Source: Syntrophaceae bacterium (GTDB lineage Bacteria > Desulfobacterota > Syntrophia > Syntrophales > Smithellaceae). Taken from it: a stretch of 64,000 bases of DNA. Under the pieces are notes generated by a model. The model was not told the DNA's origin and did not search any database. It saw nothing but the letters and a program-made list of their open reading frames with translations. Location: the NCBI GenBank assembly GCA_003142535.1, contig PLMQ01000015.1:56693-120692 (forward strand), given 5' to 3'. The position numbers and the translations under genes are program-made. This document shows positions 34,519 to 43,793 of this stretch, piece by piece. Positions within the stretch are counted from its first letter, which is position 1; each line of letters begins with the position of its first letter.

Positions 34519-35451
34519 ATGAAAGAATTATTGCATAGCATCATTGTCCCTGTTTACCAATCACGGTCTTCCCTCGAAACACTGGTGAGGCGGGTTTCAA
34601 CGGTTATGAATGGTTCGGGGATTCAATTTGAACTCATTCTTGTGGATGACGGAAGTCAGGATGACTCCTTCACCGAAATCAGGCGACTCTCGTCAATTCA
34701 CCCGTTTATCCGAGGGGTTCGTCTCTCCAGGAATTTCGGGCATCAGGCGGCGGTGACCGTCGGGTTACAAAAATGTAATGGAGAAATCATTGCCATTGTT
34801 GACGATGACCTGCAAGACCCACCGGAAATCCTTCCCCATTTCTTCGAATGCCTGCATCAAGGGACAGATGTTGTTTACGGTGTCAGAAAAAAAAGGAAAG
34901 AGAATATCTTCAAACGGGCTATCTTTTCATCTTTCTACCGGATCATCAATGCCGTTTCCAGTATTCATATACCGGAAGATTCAGGTGATTTCTGTGCCAT
35001 GCGGCGGTGTGTTGTCAATGCCATGCTGCAGATGCCCGATGCTAATCCGTTCTTGCGGGGTACCCGGGCCTGGGCAGGATTTAGGCAGGTCGGCTTCGAG
35101 TACGAACGGGATGCGCGCTTTCACGGTGAGTCCGGCTATACGCTGTCAAAATATTTCAAACTGGCGTTGACCGGTATATTAATGTTTTCTCACATCCCGC
35201 TTCGATTGGCGACTATCTTCGGCGTAATTACATCCTTGCTTTCTTTTTTCCTTGCCTTTTATACTATTATCAAATGGCTTATCAAGCCTTTCGACGTTCC
35301 GGGTTACCTTTCTACCTTTATTGTCATTTGTCTATTGGGCGGTATTCAGCTTATCGCTATCGGCATCATCGGTCATTATCTCGGATACCTGATTGACAAC
35401 AACCGGCGCTGGCCGGTAGCGTTTATCGCTGAGACTACGGATGAGAGATAA
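34519..35451 (+). CDS. Polyprenyl-phosphate glycosyltransferase (GtrB/ArnC/DPM1-like GT2)
   Basis: 311 aa. SIIVPVYQSRSSLETLV, LILVDDGSQDDSF, NFGHQAAVTVGL and IVDDDLQDPPE are the motifs of undecaprenyl-phosphate hexose synthases. Two C-terminal transmembrane helices follow (about 230-255 and 265-290), as in GtrB. It charges undecaprenyl phosphate with a sugar on the cytoplasmic face. AGGA 9 nt upstream favours ATG 34519 over the upstream TTG 34501. It heads the GC-richer cassette 34519-40695, whose membrane proteins could flip and use its product. Confidence 0.88.
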   Translation: MKELLHSIIVPVYQSRSSLETLVRRVSTVMNGSGIQFELILVDDGSQDDSFTEIRRLSSIHPFIRGVRLSRNFGHQAAVTVGLQKCNGEIIAIVDDDLQDPPEILPHFFECLHQGTDVVYGVRKKRKENIFKRAIFSSFYRIINAVSSIHIPEDSGDFCAMRRCVVNAMLQMPDANPFLRGTRAWAGFRQVGFEYERDARFHGESGYTLSKYFKLALTGILMFSHIPLRLATIFGVITSLLSFFLAFYTIIKWLIKPFDVPGYLSTFIVICLLGGIQLIAIGIIGHYLGYLIDNNRRWPVAFIAETTDER

Positions 35452-35485
35452 TTGTGCAGGTCATTATCCTTCTATGAAACTATGA

Positions 35486-35632
35486 ACCAGACTCAAGAAG
35501 TTAATAGATGCTCGTTGTTACTCAATGGGAGAAGACGATGCGACATCTTGGAAAGTTCGCCTTGCGCAGAACTATGTTGCCCAAAAGGGCCAACTCATAG
35601 TCCTCCAATATTCAGATTTTTGGCAATCCTGA
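35486..35632 (+). pseudogene. Possible gene remnant (48-codon open frame, no start)
   Basis: Between two stops (35483, 35630) one frame reads like normal protein, with the string YSMGEDDATSWKVRLAQNYV followed by AQKGQLIVLQYSDFWQS. No family was recognised and no RBS is present. The other frames are compositionally odd, so this is the most protein-like reading of 35452-35679. It may be the last piece of a deleted gene at the cassette boundary. Confidence 0.3.
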
Positions 35633-35679
35633 GACTCGCTACGCGAAAAGCATTACCATGAAAAATTTTAAGATCGTTG

Positions 35680-36732
35680 ATGGCTTTGTCGATGCTGAAT
35701 GCTGATTCAGCAGGGCCGGCAGCAACGGGCTATTGGAAAAACTGGAGAAGAAATCTCTTCGGCATAGCCATTTCGTGCGCGTGTTTAGGATTTATCGCGT
35801 GGCGGATTGATCTGGATGATGTCCTGCAGGCAATCTCACATTTTCGATGGCCTTATCTATTTTGGGGTCTTCTTTCATTGACTGGCGGCTACATAGTGCG
35901 AATCGTTCGCTGGTCTACCATATTGCGGGCAGCCGGCGCGGATGTTTCATCGGTAGCCTGTGCTTCTCCCTATCTGGGATCGATCGCTCTCAACAATGTT
36001 CTCCCCATACGCCTGGGTGATGTAGTAAGGGCCCTGGTATTTCCGTCCGCCATTGGTGTTGGTAAGGCAATGGCAACGGGCAGTCTGGTGATGGAGCGAC
36101 TGCTCGATCTTATGACTCTGCTGGCGTGCCTTGTGATTGGGCTTGTGATCAGTTCCAAAGTCCAACTCCCGGACTGGCTGGCAAATGCGGCTGTTAGCCT
36201 CGCCGTTTTGAGTGGGATTGCGCTTGCGCTTGTCTTTTTTTTCAGCGGCATACTCTCCCGGTGGTGCAATCGCTTGATTGATGGATCGTGTGTGAGAGGG
36301 CATGATAGACGCGTACGCTTAGTCACTGCGCTTCGAAACTTACTGGGCAGTTTCGAAGCAATGTCGCGCATACCGGTACTAATCTCGCTTTTTGTCTTGT
36401 CCATGCTGATTTGGATGGGTGAAGCAGGTCTTTTCTGGGCTCTGTTATATGGGTTTGGGTTGGAGGCCGGGCCGGAAACAGCTGTGGTCGTCATGGCGAT
36501 CGCAACACTCTCAACGATGGTCCCCTCATCTCCCGGCTATATCGGCCCTTTCCATCTTGCAGCTTACATCGCAATCTCGATGTTGGGAGGCACGCCGGGA
36601 CAGGCGGCAAGTTTTGCTGTCTTGTCTCATCTTGGGTTGTGGCTGCCAACTACATTGGCGGGGGCTGTGGCTATCTTGATCAACCCTCAACTCTTCAGTC
36701 GTGTAAGATCCGGAACTGCAACGAGCCAATAA
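35680..36732 (+). CDS. UPF0104 / LPG_synthase_TM family membrane protein (flippase-like)
   Basis: About 350 aa with eight or so transmembrane segments. The family's conserved features are visible: FIAWRIDLDDVLQAI after TM1, YIVRIVRWSTIL, and the NNVLPIRLGDVVRAL motif (Asn, Pro, Arg, Gly, Asp and Arg conserved). The late segment is PSSPGYIGPFHLAAYIA. Relatives include the lysyl-PG flippase domain and proteins beside polyprenyl-phosphate GTs, so lipid-linked sugar translocation is plausible. ATG 35680 or 35692 are the likely starts (a TTG at 35677 is also in frame). It is clearly richer in GC than genes before 34500. Confidence 0.82.
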   Translation: MALSMLNADSAGPAATGYWKNWRRNLFGIAISCACLGFIAWRIDLDDVLQAISHFRWPYLFWGLLSLTGGYIVRIVRWSTILRAAGADVSSVACASPYLGSIALNNVLPIRLGDVVRALVFPSAIGVGKAMATGSLVMERLLDLMTLLACLVIGLVISSKVQLPDWLANAAVSLAVLSGIALALVFFFSGILSRWCNRLIDGSCVRGHDRRVRLVTALRNLLGSFEAMSRIPVLISLFVLSMLIWMGEAGLFWALLYGFGLEAGPETAVVVMAIATLSTMVPSSPGYIGPFHLAAYIAISMLGGTPGQAASFAVLSHLGLWLPTTLAGAVAILINPQLFSRVRSGTATSQ

Positions 36733-36755
36733 TTTATCAGGACGAGTCTGTTTTT

Positions 36756-38081
36756 ATGGGCACAAACAAATACGATGTGGTTATTGTCGGTGGCGGGTTC
36801 ACTGGATTGACGGCGGCCTATGTGCTTTCCAAACAAGGGCACAAGGTGCGAGTTATCGAGTCCGATTCCACTGCAGGTGGGCTTGCGGGGACTTTCGAAT
36901 TTGCCGATGGCGTGAAAATTGAGAAGTTCTACCACCACTGGTTCAACAACGACGTTTATGTCCCCGAATTGGTCAAGGAATTGGGGATGGAGAGTGACTT
37001 GATTACCTTGCCATCGCGGACCGGCATGTATTTCAACGGGCGGATGTGGAAGCTCTCCACGCCAATGGACTTGCTTCGCTTTACGGCCCTCTCTTTCATC
37101 GACCGAATCCGGCTTGGTCTTTTAGTGCTTCAAGTTCGCCGGATCAAGGATTGGCGAACAATCGAACACCTCAGCATTCGCGAGTGGTTGGAGTCGCTTT
37201 GCGGAAGGAACGTTTATCGCGTGGTGTGGGAGCCGCTGATAGCGGCGAAATTCTCAATCTATGCGGAAGCGGTTAATGCTGCCTGGATGTGGAAGAAACT
37301 CGTGCTCCGCGGCAGCACGCGTAACGAGAAAGGCGGCGAGGAGCTTGCATACTTTAAGGGCGGATTTGGCAGTCTTATAGAGGCAATGGTTTCGACGATT
37401 AAACGCTGTGATGGGGAAGTAAGTTTCGGCGAAAAAGTGACGGGAGTGCGCACGGAGGGCAATCGACTTTTGGCTTTGCATACTAATCGCGGCGAAATAG
37501 TTGGCCGCCAGTTTCTCTTCACACCTGCATTTTCGATCATTGCTGATATCTTTGAGGGAGCTGCTGATTCCGAATGGCTGGCGAGCCTGCGCAAAGTTCG
37601 CTATCTCGCTAATATGTGCCTGGTGCTTCGCCTTAAACACAGTTTATCCGATACCTACTGGCTTAACGTCAACGACCCTGGCTTTCCCTTTGTTGGGGTA
37701 ATCGAACACACCAACTTTGACACGCCTGATAACTACAAGGGAACGCACATCGCTTTTCTCTCTCGCTATCTCGCTGTGGAGGATCCTGTGTGGTACTATA
37801 GCGACGAACAGTATGTCGACTTTGCCTTTGAACACCTCAAGCGCATGTTCCCGGAGATAGATCGCTCCGGGGTCATTGAACACCGCGTTATGCGAGCCCA
37901 ATATGCTCAACCGGTCACCGAACGAAATTACTCGCAGTATATGCCGGGCAGAGGAACTCCGTTTGCCAATGCTTCTATATCCACTATGGCGCAGATCTAT
38001 CCGGAAGATCGGGGCACAAACTATGCTATCAGGGATGGTCGCGCAGTGGCCGAGCATATTTCGAAATTACTTGCAAAATAA
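36756..38081 (+). CDS. FAD-dependent oxidoreductase (protoporphyrinogen oxidase / UDP-galactopyranose mutase-like)
   Basis: 441 aa. The dinucleotide-binding start is DVVIVGGGFTGLTAAYVLSK (7-26) with the acidic strand end RVIESDSTAGGLAGTF. The YHHWF patch and PVTERNYSQYMPGRGTPFAN with a final FAD-contact region (DRGTNYAIRDGRAVAEHI) are as in amine-oxidase-like enzymes of glycan loci. It may oxidise, isomerise or reduce a lipid-linked or nucleotide sugar. An open frame extends upstream to 36639, but AGGA at 36739-36742 and the start of homology favour ATG 36756. It follows the flippase-like gene by 23 bp. Confidence 0.8.
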   Translation: MGTNKYDVVIVGGGFTGLTAAYVLSKQGHKVRVIESDSTAGGLAGTFEFADGVKIEKFYHHWFNNDVYVPELVKELGMESDLITLPSRTGMYFNGRMWKLSTPMDLLRFTALSFIDRIRLGLLVLQVRRIKDWRTIEHLSIREWLESLCGRNVYRVVWEPLIAAKFSIYAEAVNAAWMWKKLVLRGSTRNEKGGEELAYFKGGFGSLIEAMVSTIKRCDGEVSFGEKVTGVRTEGNRLLALHTNRGEIVGRQFLFTPAFSIIADIFEGAADSEWLASLRKVRYLANMCLVLRLKHSLSDTYWLNVNDPGFPFVGVIEHTNFDTPDNYKGTHIAFLSRYLAVEDPVWYYSDEQYVDFAFEHLKRMFPEIDRSGVIEHRVMRAQYAQPVTERNYSQYMPGRGTPFANASISTMAQIYPEDRGTNYAIRDGRAVAEHISKLLAK

Positions 38082-38087
38082 AAAGGT

Positions 38088-40382
38088 ATGACAAACATCC
38101 TAGGAACAGGAATTTTCTGGACGACATTAGCAGCTATTGCCGCTATTTTGTCTTTAGCGACCTTCATCGGACGGTCATGGAGTTTGTTCCTTCCCTATCG
38201 CTTTAGGGCGCAGGCAAGCTTTTATCTGGCGCCTGCACTTGGTTTGGCCTCATTGACGGTCATCGCCAGCCTCGTCGGTCGTTTTTTACCACTGGGCGAT
38301 TCGGTCGTTGTGCCATGCCTGGTTATCGCACTGCTTGTTTGGGTGATCATCCGTGAGCAGCACATAAGTCGGGCATTTCGTCATGCCCTTATGGTAAGTG
38401 TTTTCGGAATCATTTGTGGTGCGAGCATATTGGGCCCACTCTTCATCTACGGCGGATTCAATGCTCATAACGATGCCTTCACCTACTTGGCACATGGTAA
38501 CTGGTTGCAGAATTACGCGTTCAGGGATATCATTCCGATCGATGCGGTTACACCCCTAACCACCCAGATCTCCCTGTATCAGCAAGGGGGCTTACGTATG
38601 GGCGCCAGCTTTTTGCTCGCCCTATTGCAGGCGTTTCTCAATTTACGTTGGTCATATGAGGTATATCCTGCCGTAATGGTTTCGGCTCTGACGGCCTGTT
38701 GTCTAGCGATCGGATTTCCCTTAGCGGTGATCATGCGAGCCATGCCACGTGGCATCCGGCTGGCGTTGCTGGCCTTGCCCGCGTTCAGCTTGGGTGGGCT
38801 GATGTTTGGCGCGAATATGGGGTTCTTACCGCAAACCGTCGGTCTTGCCTTAGGGGCAAGTTTGCTGTTCACGGTTGGCCCCTTGTTTCGGTGGGTTACC
38901 ACTGCAAAAACCAATTGGTTGGCTATTGGGAAAGCGGCACTTCCGGGTGCAGTGCTCTTTACGGGAGCGTTCTTTGCCTATTCGGAGATTGCACCATTCC
39001 TGCTAATGGCAGTTATTGGCAGTGGATTTATTCTGGCCTTTCGCTTTCATGCGTGGAAGAACATGCTGGTGCATGGTGGTGTGTTGCTCGGCCTTTCAAT
39101 TCTTCTACTCAATACGGAGCTGATACGGGCTTATGCCGCGCTACGAATGCAATCCGGGGCTGTTGTCGGCGGGGCAGTTAATTGGTCATTACTTGGCTAT
39201 GCGGCACATGCTTTTGGTTTGCATGGCGGGGTTTGGGATGGTTTTCAATGGACTACCCCGGAAAACATTGGGTCTCGGTCTTTTGTCTTTGGTTTAATCC
39301 TTCTTGGGTTAGCGATTGGGACAGTCCTTGCCGGGTCGCGTTCCGTATGGCGCACCACGATGAGAGGCATACTCATGCCAGCCGTTGCGGTACTGATTAT
39401 TTTTGCCTCCGGTATCCTGTATTTCCGCTATTTTGTTCCGTCACCCTTCCCGAAAGGGGTAGGGCAGAGTTGGAGCCAGTTTAAACTGGCCGAGTGGGCG
39501 CATCCGTTCGTGATGGCCTTCGTTTTGTTTGCCGTTGCCGGTTTGCGATCGCGATGGGGAAAATTATTCAATAGTGTCATGCTGGCGCTCTTCGCGATCG
39601 GCCTGGTAAGCGCCACTCTCATCGGTGTGGCGCGCGTCACGCCACTCATGCACTACTACCGTGGGGTGAGCGACCTCAATCGGTTCTATCTCCAATTCCG
39701 GGACACGGTGCTTGCCACCTGTCCCCGTAGCGCGCCCATCTATCTGGCTCTTGGGGGGCCACACCACAAATTCAGACAAATGGCGGTGCTTTACCTGTAT
39801 GACCGGGAAGTCACTTCGGACTGGATGGATGATGATTACATCTGTAATATATTGCCAGTTGAGCGCAAGACGCAGGAATTGACACCGGGTAGCTGTGTAG
39901 TGGAGCCCCTTGGGCAGAATAGTTCGTTGAGTCAAGGCACGATAGTCGGTCCGTTTCACGTAGGTCTTTTCGACGTTTATCACGGAGAAATCAGGATTGC
40001 ATCGGTGGCCGGCGCCTACGACCGTGAAAGCGACGGGAAGAATTGGTGGCATTGGGTGGAGCGCAAGGTGAGTTTCAAATTACAGCCCCGATTCGTTCCC
40101 GAGGATGCGACTAAGACGAAACTGCGCTTCGAATATGGAACACGCGGGAAGCAGACGTTAGCTTTGCGGATCATCAAGCGCAATGGAACGAGCCGGGAAG
40201 TTTTACTGCGAACTAATGGCGATGCGCCTGCGATGTTCGATCAGGTTATTGACGTGCTGCCGATTGAGCTTGCCGAAATAAGCATTGAAACCGATGGCAA
40301 GGCATCCCCCCTTGGAGACAGGGATCATCGGATGGCAGCCTGGATCGTTCGCAATGTAAATATCACTCCGGTCTCACCCTGA
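38088..40382 (+). CDS. Large polytopic membrane protein, GT-C-like
   Basis: 764 aa with about twelve or more transmembrane helices in the first ~510 residues, then a soluble C-terminal domain (~250 residues). The first large loop has NAHNDAFTYLAHGNWLQNYA, with acidic and aromatic residues placed as in GT-C glycosyltransferases, which use polyprenyl-phosphate sugars. I do not recognise a named family. Beside a GtrB-like GT2 and a flippase-like protein it would fit the transferase that moves the sugar onto a glycan in the periplasm; this is inference. It starts 6 bp after the FAD gene and is distinctly GC-rich. Confidence 0.7.
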   Translation: MTNILGTGIFWTTLAAIAAILSLATFIGRSWSLFLPYRFRAQASFYLAPALGLASLTVIASLVGRFLPLGDSVVVPCLVIALLVWVIIREQHISRAFRHALMVSVFGIICGASILGPLFIYGGFNAHNDAFTYLAHGNWLQNYAFRDIIPIDAVTPLTTQISLYQQGGLRMGASFLLALLQAFLNLRWSYEVYPAVMVSALTACCLAIGFPLAVIMRAMPRGIRLALLALPAFSLGGLMFGANMGFLPQTVGLALGASLLFTVGPLFRWVTTAKTNWLAIGKAALPGAVLFTGAFFAYSEIAPFLLMAVIGSGFILAFRFHAWKNMLVHGGVLLGLSILLLNTELIRAYAALRMQSGAVVGGAVNWSLLGYAAHAFGLHGGVWDGFQWTTPENIGSRSFVFGLILLGLAIGTVLAGSRSVWRTTMRGILMPAVAVLIIFASGILYFRYFVPSPFPKGVGQSWSQFKLAEWAHPFVMAFVLFAVAGLRSRWGKLFNSVMLALFAIGLVSATLIGVARVTPLMHYYRGVSDLNRFYLQFRDTVLATCPRSAPIYLALGGPHHKFRQMAVLYLYDREVTSDWMDDDYICNILPVERKTQELTPGSCVVEPLGQNSSLSQGTIVGPFHVGLFDVYHGEIRIASVAGAYDRESDGKNWWHWVERKVSFKLQPRFVPEDATKTKLRFEYGTRGKQTLALRIIKRNGTSREVLLRTNGDAPAMFDQVIDVLPIELAEISIETDGKASPLGDRDHRMAAWIVRNVNITPVSP

Positions 40383-40383
40383 A

Positions 40384-40695
40384 ATGATATTCACCACGTC
40401 ATTCTTTCTTAAAGCCTGTATGGCGGTGAGCGCCTATCTGGCGTTAAAACTGTTCGTGGTTCTGTTCGTAGTCAAACTCATACGACCAAAATGGGCATTC
40501 GATCAAGTTTCTAGCCTGATCGCAGGTTGGTTGCTGATTCAAACGCTGCAGTCCGGGATTATTCTCGGTCTCTCAGCAGTCGGCCTATTGCACCGACCCT
40601 ATTTCCTGGCCTTCTCGCTCCTATCTGCTTCTTTGGTTTATTGGCGAACACGATCATTGCAATTCGGTTCTTGGCCAGATCATAAGTTGTGGTGA
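40384..40695 (+). CDS. Truncated membrane protein (N-terminal part only)
   Basis: 103 aa with three hydrophobic segments. Spacing of 1 bp after the GT-C-like gene shows that it belonged to the same operon. The frame ends abruptly in GSWPDHKLW and a stop at the point where a transposase remnant begins, so the 3' part of the gene was likely lost when the insertion sequence arrived or left. The first residues (MIFTTSFFLKACMAVSAYLA) look like a genuine start. Confidence 0.6.
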   Translation: MIFTTSFFLKACMAVSAYLALKLFVVLFVVKLIRPKWAFDQVSSLIAGWLLIQTLQSGIILGLSAVGLLHRPYFLAFSLLSASLVYWRTRSLQFGSWPDHKLW

Positions 40696-40718
40696 AATCA
40701 TGCGTAATCATCCATACC

Positions 40719-40880
40719 CGGCAGCATCTCATGGAGCGTTCGTTTGCCCGCGCAACGCGATACGGCTTCAAGCGAGCGCGGTGGCGAAGACTTTGGCGAG
40801 TCCGTCTCGCCAAAGATGGAATTCTCATCGAGGGGACTGAGAATGTTTTGGAGGTTACTAAGAAAATTAAGGAAAGCAAA
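40719..40880 (+). pseudogene. Transposase remnant (C-terminal end, IS1182/DDE-like)
   Basis: One frame gives RQHLMERSFARATRYGFKRA and then RWRRLWRVRLAKDGILIEGTENV. This is laid out like the end of DDE transposases of the IS1182 type, in which MERSF follows the last acidic residue and a basic Arg-rich stretch precedes an Asn near the end. No start, no upstream catalytic residues and no terminal repeats are left. The frame runs on into the next gene's leader. Confidence 0.6.
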
Positions 40881-40905
40881 ACCAGAATAACAAAGGAGAA
40901 TGAAC

Positions 40906-41643
40906 ATGGGCCTGAGCAAGGAAGAACTATTAGAAAAGGTAAATCAGCACACTTGGTACCATAATATCGATTTGGGAAATGGAATCATTACTCCAGGAAG
41001 AGGCTGGAATCGCATATGGGAGCCGAGTGCAAAATTCCTGGAAAGAGTGGAGTTCTCAGGGAAAACGGTCCTTGAAATTGGCACCTGGGATGGGTACTTC
41101 AGTTTTAAGGCAGAAGCCCTGGGTGCGGGCAAAGTTACGGCAACGGACATAAAGCTTTGGGAAACGTTCGTACTGGCCAGGGACATCTTAAATTCAAAAG
41201 TGGAATTTAAAGCTGCCTCAATTTATAGCTTAGATGAGAGTTTTCCGGAGACTCTATTCGATGTGATTATCTGTTATGGTATTTATTATCATCTCCTCTT
41301 CCCAAATCTGGCATTCACAAAAATGAACAGGGTGCTGAGACCCGGCGGAACCCTTCTCCTAGAAGGAGCGTATTATCCAAAATACGAAGGCCAGTCCATT
41401 TTGTACTTTTCTTATGGAGAAGATAGACTTGTTTCAAACGATCCCACATTCTGCACGTGTCCTACACTGAAATGTCTGCGGAATATGCTTCATGCTTCTC
41501 TCTTCGAGGTGACGGAGGAAAATCCGTATCTTAGGGAAAAAAATACCGGGCGGGTTCTAATTATGGCGAGAAAGCGGGAGAAGAATGAAAATGATCTCTT
41601 GTATGAGCACACTTATCCCAATAATCTGCTTCGTAAATATTGA
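40906..41643 (+). CDS. Class I SAM-dependent methyltransferase (DUF1698/CmoB-like)
   Basis: 245 aa. ITPGRGWNRIWEPSAKFLER (24-43) precedes the SAM loop VLEIGTWDGYFSFKAEALGA, then TATDIKLWE. DVIICYGIYYHLLFPNLAFT and VLRPGGTLLLEGAYYP follow. The layout is that of the CmoB/DUF1698 group, but in glycan clusters such proteins are usually sugar methylases; the acceptor is unknown. AAGGAG (40893-40898) fits ATG 40906 (8-nt spacing) better than ATG 40900 (2-nt spacing). It begins the second glycan cluster after the transposase scar. Confidence 0.82.
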   Translation: MGLSKEELLEKVNQHTWYHNIDLGNGIITPGRGWNRIWEPSAKFLERVEFSGKTVLEIGTWDGYFSFKAEALGAGKVTATDIKLWETFVLARDILNSKVEFKAASIYSLDESFPETLFDVIICYGIYYHLLFPNLAFTKMNRVLRPGGTLLLEGAYYPKYEGQSILYFSYGEDRLVSNDPTFCTCPTLKCLRNMLHASLFEVTEENPYLREKNTGRVLIMARKREKNENDLLYEHTYPNNLLRKY

Positions 41644-41770
41644 GTTGGAAGGTGAATTCCAGTTCAAAGTGCACCACTTCTAGCTTGACAGAAGACCTCA
41701 TGAGGTGTCTGGTCGTTGAGACACTTTCTGGACCGATTCAGAAATTTAATGTGAAAAGACGTCTTTGATA

Positions 41771-42910
41771 ATGCGCATTGGAATTATTGCTTTGAATTTT
41801 CAACCGGGAACAATAGGTGGGGTTGAAACATATTTTAGAACTCTCATCACTCAATTGCAGATTATTGATAAACGTAATGAATATATAATTGTTCTTCCCG
41901 AAGGCCAGAAGGCGGAAATTCCAATTACGAATTCGCAATTCAGTATATTGGAATTAAAGATTGGCCGGGATATAATCAGTAAAATAATACAAAAAAATAC
42001 GTTCACTCCCAAAATTGGTTACAGAAGTAAACTTGCCCGGCAAATTGATGATTTACAGTGTGACCTGTTGCATTTTCCCATCCAGATCATGTTGCCCTAT
42101 GATGTAAGAACACCCAGCATAGTAAGCTGCATGGACATCCAACACGAATACTTACCGTCATTCTTCACAGCAAAACAGTTGCTTGCGCGCCGAATGATCT
42201 ATAAACAATCTCTTCTGCGTGCAAAACATACGATTGCCATTTCCGATTTTGTAAAAGACTCTTTGCATGAAAAATATCAAATAGATAATGCCAAAATGAC
42301 AACTGTTCACTTATGTGTTAACGAAAAACTGTTTAATAGTGAAAGGCGTGAAAAGTTGCCCCTCAAAAAAATGCCGGATAAATACCTATATTACCCCGCC
42401 GCAACATGGCCCCATAAAAATCATGAAAGGTTGTTGCGAGCTTTTTCTTTAGTGGCGAAGCAATTTTCAGATATATCTCTGGTTTTATCCGGCATTGCAG
42501 TGCAGAAAAAATCTAATATAGAAAAACTCATCAACGAGCTTAACCTGAGTAAAAAAGTTCATGTATTGGGATATCTCGAATATGATGAAATTCCATTGAT
42601 CTATCAAAATGCTTATGCGCTCATCTTTCCTTCTCTCTATGAAGGTTTTGGTATCCCGGTTATCGAAGCCATGTATGCCGGCTGTCCGGTAATTTGTTCC
42701 AACGGCACATCTTTACCGGAAATAGCTGGAAAAGCGGCGATATATTTCAATCCCTTAGATGCTGACGATATTGCCCGCTCGGCTATATACATTCTGAATA
42801 ATCCTGATAAACGGGCTGACTTAATTATTGAAGGTAAAAAAAATGCTTTAAGATTTTCCGGGAGTTCGCTGGCGAGAGAAACTATAGCGGTTTATGAAAA
42901 AAATAAATAA
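41771..42910 (+). CDS. Glycosyltransferase family 4 (mannosyltransferase-like)
   Basis: 379 aa GT-B enzyme. N-terminal GIIALNFQPGTIGGVETYFR binds the acceptor side. MDIQHEYLPSFFTAKQL and YPAATWPHKNHERLLRAF follow, with the EX7E motif LYEGFGIPVIEAMY. It is a paralogue of the GT4 half of the fusion at 30217 (shared WPHKNH, LGY, PSL-EGFGIP). Start ATG 41771 is preferred to TTG 41765. It overlaps the next gene by 17 bp. Donor is probably GDP-mannose or a similar sugar, by family. Confidence 0.87.
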   Translation: MRIGIIALNFQPGTIGGVETYFRTLITQLQIIDKRNEYIIVLPEGQKAEIPITNSQFSILELKIGRDIISKIIQKNTFTPKIGYRSKLARQIDDLQCDLLHFPIQIMLPYDVRTPSIVSCMDIQHEYLPSFFTAKQLLARRMIYKQSLLRAKHTIAISDFVKDSLHEKYQIDNAKMTTVHLCVNEKLFNSERREKLPLKKMPDKYLYYPAATWPHKNHERLLRAFSLVAKQFSDISLVLSGIAVQKKSNIEKLINELNLSKKVHVLGYLEYDEIPLIYQNAYALIFPSLYEGFGIPVIEAMYAGCPVICSNGTSLPEIAGKAAIYFNPLDADDIARSAIYILNNPDKRADLIIEGKKNALRFSGSSLARETIAVYEKNK

Positions 42911-43793
42911 TATACAGCATCCTCGGGTTGCCGTAGTAACGCCTGTATTTAATGATCTCGATCATACACTGGTGTTTTTGGCATCGCTAAAGAAACAGGT
43001 CTTTCAGGATTTCACTACCATTGTTGTCGATATGGGTACTGATAATACTCGGGCCGTGATCGAGAAAGTTTACCCAGAAGCTATAGTATTAAAAGAAGGC
43101 GATTTCTTCTGGTCTGGTGGTACCAATGCCGGTGTTAAATATGCAATAGAACACAACTATGAGTATGTATATACCGTCAATAATGATGTAAAACTCGACA
43201 AAAATTGTCTTCAGAGCGTGGTTGAATTTGCTGACACTCATCCTAGGTCATTGGTAGGTTCAATGATTTGCTACGAAAGTGATCTCGATCGTGTGTGGTA
43301 TTTTGGCGGATATATTTCTCTTATCGGTAATATGCCGCATGCTGAGGGAAGTTTGAAAGATTTCACCACACCAGCACAGCCGGAGTGGCTGACAGGCATG
43401 GGCGCTCTAATACCGGTACAAGCTTACAAAGACGTTGGCTTGTATGATGCAAAGCATTTTCCTCATTATTTGGCAGATGCTGATTTTTCCTTGCGAGCTA
43501 AAAATGATGGTGGATATAACCTGTGGGTAACACCTGATGCCCGACTCGTTTTTGACGAGGCGTCTTCATGGTTCGGTAACTGCAGGCGCAGGCCTAAACT
43601 TGGATATATGTATGAATTGCTGTTTGACGTCAAATCACCTATGAATCTCAAATCTCGATATGTTTTTTATAAAAAACATTTGAAATTATTTAGATTAAAG
43701 TTTGTTATTTATAATATAAGATATATTCCGCGAGTATTCTTAAGCTTTATAAGTTCGTATTTGGTGTCCATCTTCAAACACCGCTTTAAATGA
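42894..43793 (+). CDS. Glycosyltransferase family 2 (rhamnosyltransferase-like)
   Basis: 299 aa. VAVVTPVFNDLDHTLVFLAS and VDMGTDNTRAVIEKVYP begin the GT-A fold. GDFFWSGGTNAGVKYAI and YVYTVNNDVKLDKNCL hold the nucleotide and metal contacts (NND in place of DXD), and YDAKHFPHYLADADFSLRAK the base region. This resembles the rhamnosyl/galactofuranosyl GT2 branch. A basic, hydrophobic C-terminus suggests membrane contact. It starts within the GT4 gene. Confidence 0.83.
   Translation: MKKINNIQHPRVAVVTPVFNDLDHTLVFLASLKKQVFQDFTTIVVDMGTDNTRAVIEKVYPEAIVLKEGDFFWSGGTNAGVKYAIEHNYEYVYTVNNDVKLDKNCLQSVVEFADTHPRSLVGSMICYESDLDRVWYFGGYISLIGNMPHAEGSLKDFTTPAQPEWLTGMGALIPVQAYKDVGLYDAKHFPHYLADADFSLRAKNDGGYNLWVTPDARLVFDEASSWFGNCRRRPKLGYMYELLFDVKSPMNLKSRYVFYKKHLKLFRLKFVIYNIRYIPRVFLSFISSYLVSIFKHRFK

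Noticed and set aside
36639-36755. Upstream extension of the FAD oxidoreductase gene
   Set aside because: It overlaps the previous gene, and the family's N-terminal motif begins right after ATG 36756.
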